Shown: piece after piece, positions 61,983 to 64,000 of the stretch
How positions within the stretch are numbered: the stretch's first letter is position 1
Layout of the letters: each line of letters opens with the position of its first letter
Assembly: GCF_000690905.1 (NCBI RefSeq)
Contig: NZ_JMCL01000034.1
Location: 16,779-80,778, forward strand
DNA length: 64,000 bases
Source of the DNA: Pseudomonas sp. Ant30-3
GTDB taxonomy: Bacteria > Pseudomonadota > Gammaproteobacteria > Pseudomonadales > Pseudomonadaceae
Reading direction: 5' to 3'
Notes under the pieces: generated by a model
Told to the model about the DNA's origin: nothing
Seen by the model: the letters and a program-made list of their open reading frames with translations, nothing else
Databases searched by the model: none
Position numbers and translations under genes: made by a program

Positions 61983-63761
61983 TCAGAATTGAGCGGCATC
62001 CAGCAAGAACAGCGACTCGCTGCCAGCCTTGACCGACGCACTCAGGGAGTGGATACGCGGCAGCAAACGGGCGAAGTAGAAGCGTGCGGTACCCAACTTG
62101 CTCGCGTAGAAGTCCTCCTGAGACTCTTTGCCGAAGGCCGCTTTGGCCATGAGTGCCCACATGTAGGCGTAAGACACGTACCCAAACGCCTGCAAATACT
62201 CGACGGAGGCGGCGCCGATTTCGTTCGGGTTGGATTTGGCCCGGTCGAGCAACCACGCGGTCAGCTCGTCAAGCGTAGTCACCGCGTCGTTGAGTGGCTT
62301 GGTGAACTCAGCCAGGTCAGCAATGGCCGTTGCCGTGAAGTGGCGAATCTCGTCAGCGAACAGGTTGTAGAACGCACCGCCGCTGCCGACGATCTTGCGT
62401 CCTACAAGATCAAGCGCCTGAATGCCGTTGGTGCCTTCGTAGATCTGAGTGATGCGCACGTCACGCACCAATTGCTCCTGGCCCCATTCACGAATGTAAC
62501 CATGGCCGCCGAAAATCTGCTGGCCGTGAATGGTGGTTTCCAGACCAAGATCAGTCAGGAATGCCTTCGCCACTGGCGTCAGCAGCGCGACCAGATCTTC
62601 CGCACGTTTGCGGGTGGTGGCGTCTTCACTGAACTTGGCGGTGTCCAATTGCATGGCAACGTAAGTCGAGAAAGCACGGCCGCCCTCGTTCGACGCTTTC
62701 ATGGTCAGCAACATACGCCGTACGTCCGGGTGGACGATGATTGGGTCTGCCACTTTGTCCTTGTTCTGCGCACCGGTCGGCGAACGGCTTTGGAGGCGAT
62801 CGCGAGCGTATTCAACGGCGTTCTGATACGAACGCTCGCCGGTTGCGAGGCCCTGAATGCCGACGCCCAGACGTTCGTAGTTCATCATGGTGAACATCGC
62901 TGCCAGACCTTTGTTCGGCTCACCGACCAAATAACCGACGGCTTCATCGAAGTTCATCACGCAGGTCGCGGACGCCTGGATGCCCATCTTGTGTTCGATC
63001 GAGCCGCAGTTGGCCGGGTTGCGCGCGCCCAGGCTGCCGTCGGCATTGACCATGAACTTGGGCACCAGAAACAGTGAAATGCCTTTCGGTCCTGCTGGCG
63101 CGTCCGGCAGTTTCGCCAGCACCAGGTGAATTATGTTTTCGGTCAGATCGTGTTCACCGCCGGTGATGAAGATCTTGGTGCCGCTGACCTTGTAGGAACC
63201 GTCGGCCTGAGGGTCGGCCTTGGTGCGGATAATGCCGAGATCAGTGCCTGCATGCGGTTCGGTCAGGCACATGGAGCCCGCCCAGACACCGGCGTACATG
63301 TTCGGCAAATACGCTGCTTTCAGCTCTTCGCTGGCGTGGGCGTTGATTGAGAGGCAGGCACCTGCAGTCAGCATCGGGTACAGGCCGAATGACAGGCTGG
63401 CCGAGTTGACCATTTCTTCAACCTGCGCCGAAACGGCTTTGGGCATGCCCATGCCGCCGTAAGCCGGATCGCCACCGACACCGACCCAACCGCCCTCGGC
63501 GTAAGTCTGATAAGCCTGTGGGAAACCTGCCGGCGTGGTGACGGCACCGTCCGCCCAATGGCAACCTTCTTCATCGGCCGCACGGCTCAGCGGGGCCACG
63601 CTTCTGCTGGTGACCTTGCCGGCTTCTTCAAGAATGGCTTCAACCGTTTCTGCATCGACCGTTTCAGCCAGCGCAGGCAATTCGGCCCAGAGCCTGGCGA
63701 CCTCGAACACTTCATTGAGGACGAAGCGCATATCGCGCAGGGGCGCTTTGTAGTCAGCCAT
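61983..63761 (-). CDS. Acyl-CoA dehydrogenase with C-terminal extension
   Basis: 592 residues from ATG 63761; the frame is open 49 codons further up, but without family similarity. N-terminal, middle (LTEPHAGTDLG, SGTKIFITGGEHD) and C-terminal acyl-CoA dehydrogenase domains, with the catalytic Glu in QIYEGTNGIQ, then an extra C-terminal helical domain of about 120 residues. This type is found with long-chain or phenylacyl-CoA oxidation in Pseudomonas; the substrate is not determined here. Read-through would enter rsmY. Confidence 0.92.
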   Translation of the reverse strand: MADYKAPLRDMRFVLNEVFEVARLWAELPALAETVDAETVEAILEEAGKVTSRSVAPLSRAADEEGCHWADGAVTTPAGFPQAYQTYAEGGWVGVGGDPAYGGMGMPKAVSAQVEEMVNSASLSFGLYPMLTAGACLSINAHASEELKAAYLPNMYAGVWAGSMCLTEPHAGTDLGIIRTKADPQADGSYKVSGTKIFITGGEHDLTENIIHLVLAKLPDAPAGPKGISLFLVPKFMVNADGSLGARNPANCGSIEHKMGIQASATCVMNFDEAVGYLVGEPNKGLAAMFTMMNYERLGVGIQGLATGERSYQNAVEYARDRLQSRSPTGAQNKDKVADPIIVHPDVRRMLLTMKASNEGGRAFSTYVAMQLDTAKFSEDATTRKRAEDLVALLTPVAKAFLTDLGLETTIHGQQIFGGHGYIREWGQEQLVRDVRITQIYEGTNGIQALDLVGRKIVGSGGAFYNLFADEIRHFTATAIADLAEFTKPLNDAVTTLDELTAWLLDRAKSNPNEIGAASVEYLQAFGYVSYAYMWALMAKAAFGKESQEDFYASKLGTARFYFARLLPRIHSLSASVKAGSESLFLLDAAQF

Positions 63762-63919
63762 GGCAAACCTCGCAGGATCTAAACAGTTGATTCGTAGGAA
63801 AGATGCTTTCGTTGGGCCCGAGTGTAACCCAACAACTTTTGCGACACATAGGGTCAGGCCATGACCGATTTGTAATTTTTGGTCATCGGCCTGAAGTGAA
63901 ATCTGCATGGCACAAATAA

Positions 63920-64000
63920 GTGGCGAGGGAGCTTGCTCCCGCTCGGATGCGTAGCAGCCGCCAATCGGTGAGCGCTACGCACTCAAGCGGGAGCAAGCTC
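63920..64000. repeat. REP pair at the window edge (same subtype as 8524)
   Basis: GTGGCGAGGGAGCTTGCTCC and, inverted, CGGGAGCAAGCTC at the end, with the linker containing GCGCTACGCACTCAAG. Probably continues past the window. Confidence 0.75.

Overview
The window is a chromosomal segment of a Pseudomonas, most likely of the P. fluorescens group. The evidence is GC-rich coding, many REP-type inverted repeats carrying the core 'GAGCCTGCTCGCGA' or its variants, and a gene order that I recall as largely shared with the P. putida KT2440 segment running from the pqq genes to trpE. No complete insertion sequence, CRISPR array, rRNA operon or origin is visible.

Layout. 1-18 kb: the 3' part of the esterase autotransporter estA, then leftward genes rpe-gph-trpE, an iron alcohol dehydrogenase, a polyamine-type ABC transporter (ATPase, binding protein, two permeases), a two-component pair whose kinase is frameshifted, a divergent DUF3530 hydrolase-like gene, and the MurNAc-recycling and chaperone operon amgK-murU-djlA. 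18-26 kb: the rightward envelope and RNA-modification operon lptD-surA-pdxA-rsmA-apaG-apaH-glpE. 26-31 kb: the stress cluster prkA-yeaH-spoVR. 31-35 kb: cca, folK/folB, plsY, tsaD. 35-40 kb: the macromolecular synthesis genes rpsU-dnaG-rpoD, without the yqeY-like gene that P. aeruginosa carries in between. A large PAS/GGDEF/EAL receptor and tRNA-Ile2(CAU) follow.

43.7-50.1 kb is an accessory patch. It holds a toxin-antitoxin remnant (toxin internally deleted, antitoxin intact), a GGDEF-EAL membrane receptor overlapping a PhnD-like periplasmic binding protein, a decayed DUF3077-like gene in a hairpin-rich stretch, a stand-alone PBECR2-like nuclease domain, a convergent unit with all the marks of a small RNA gene, and an M41-like HExxH peptidase. 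Diverged direct repeats of about 105 bp flank most of it (44275 and 49349).

50.2-61.3 kb: an AsnC/Lrp regulator, the lysine-to-aminovalerate genes davB-davA, and the full PQQ set pqqF-A-B-C-D-E plus the S9 peptidase pqqH. REP elements and a 36-bp tandem repeat are wedged between pqqB and pqqC. 61.4-64 kb: a 52-aa YqaE/Pmp3 protein, the GacA-controlled small RNA gene rsmY with a textbook GacA box, and a large acyl-CoA dehydrogenase.

Functionally most of the window is core housekeeping (translation, replication, sigma-70, outer-membrane assembly, wall recycling, PQQ). The novelty is concentrated in the accessory patch. All family names come from reading the sequence and recalling families; no database search was run.
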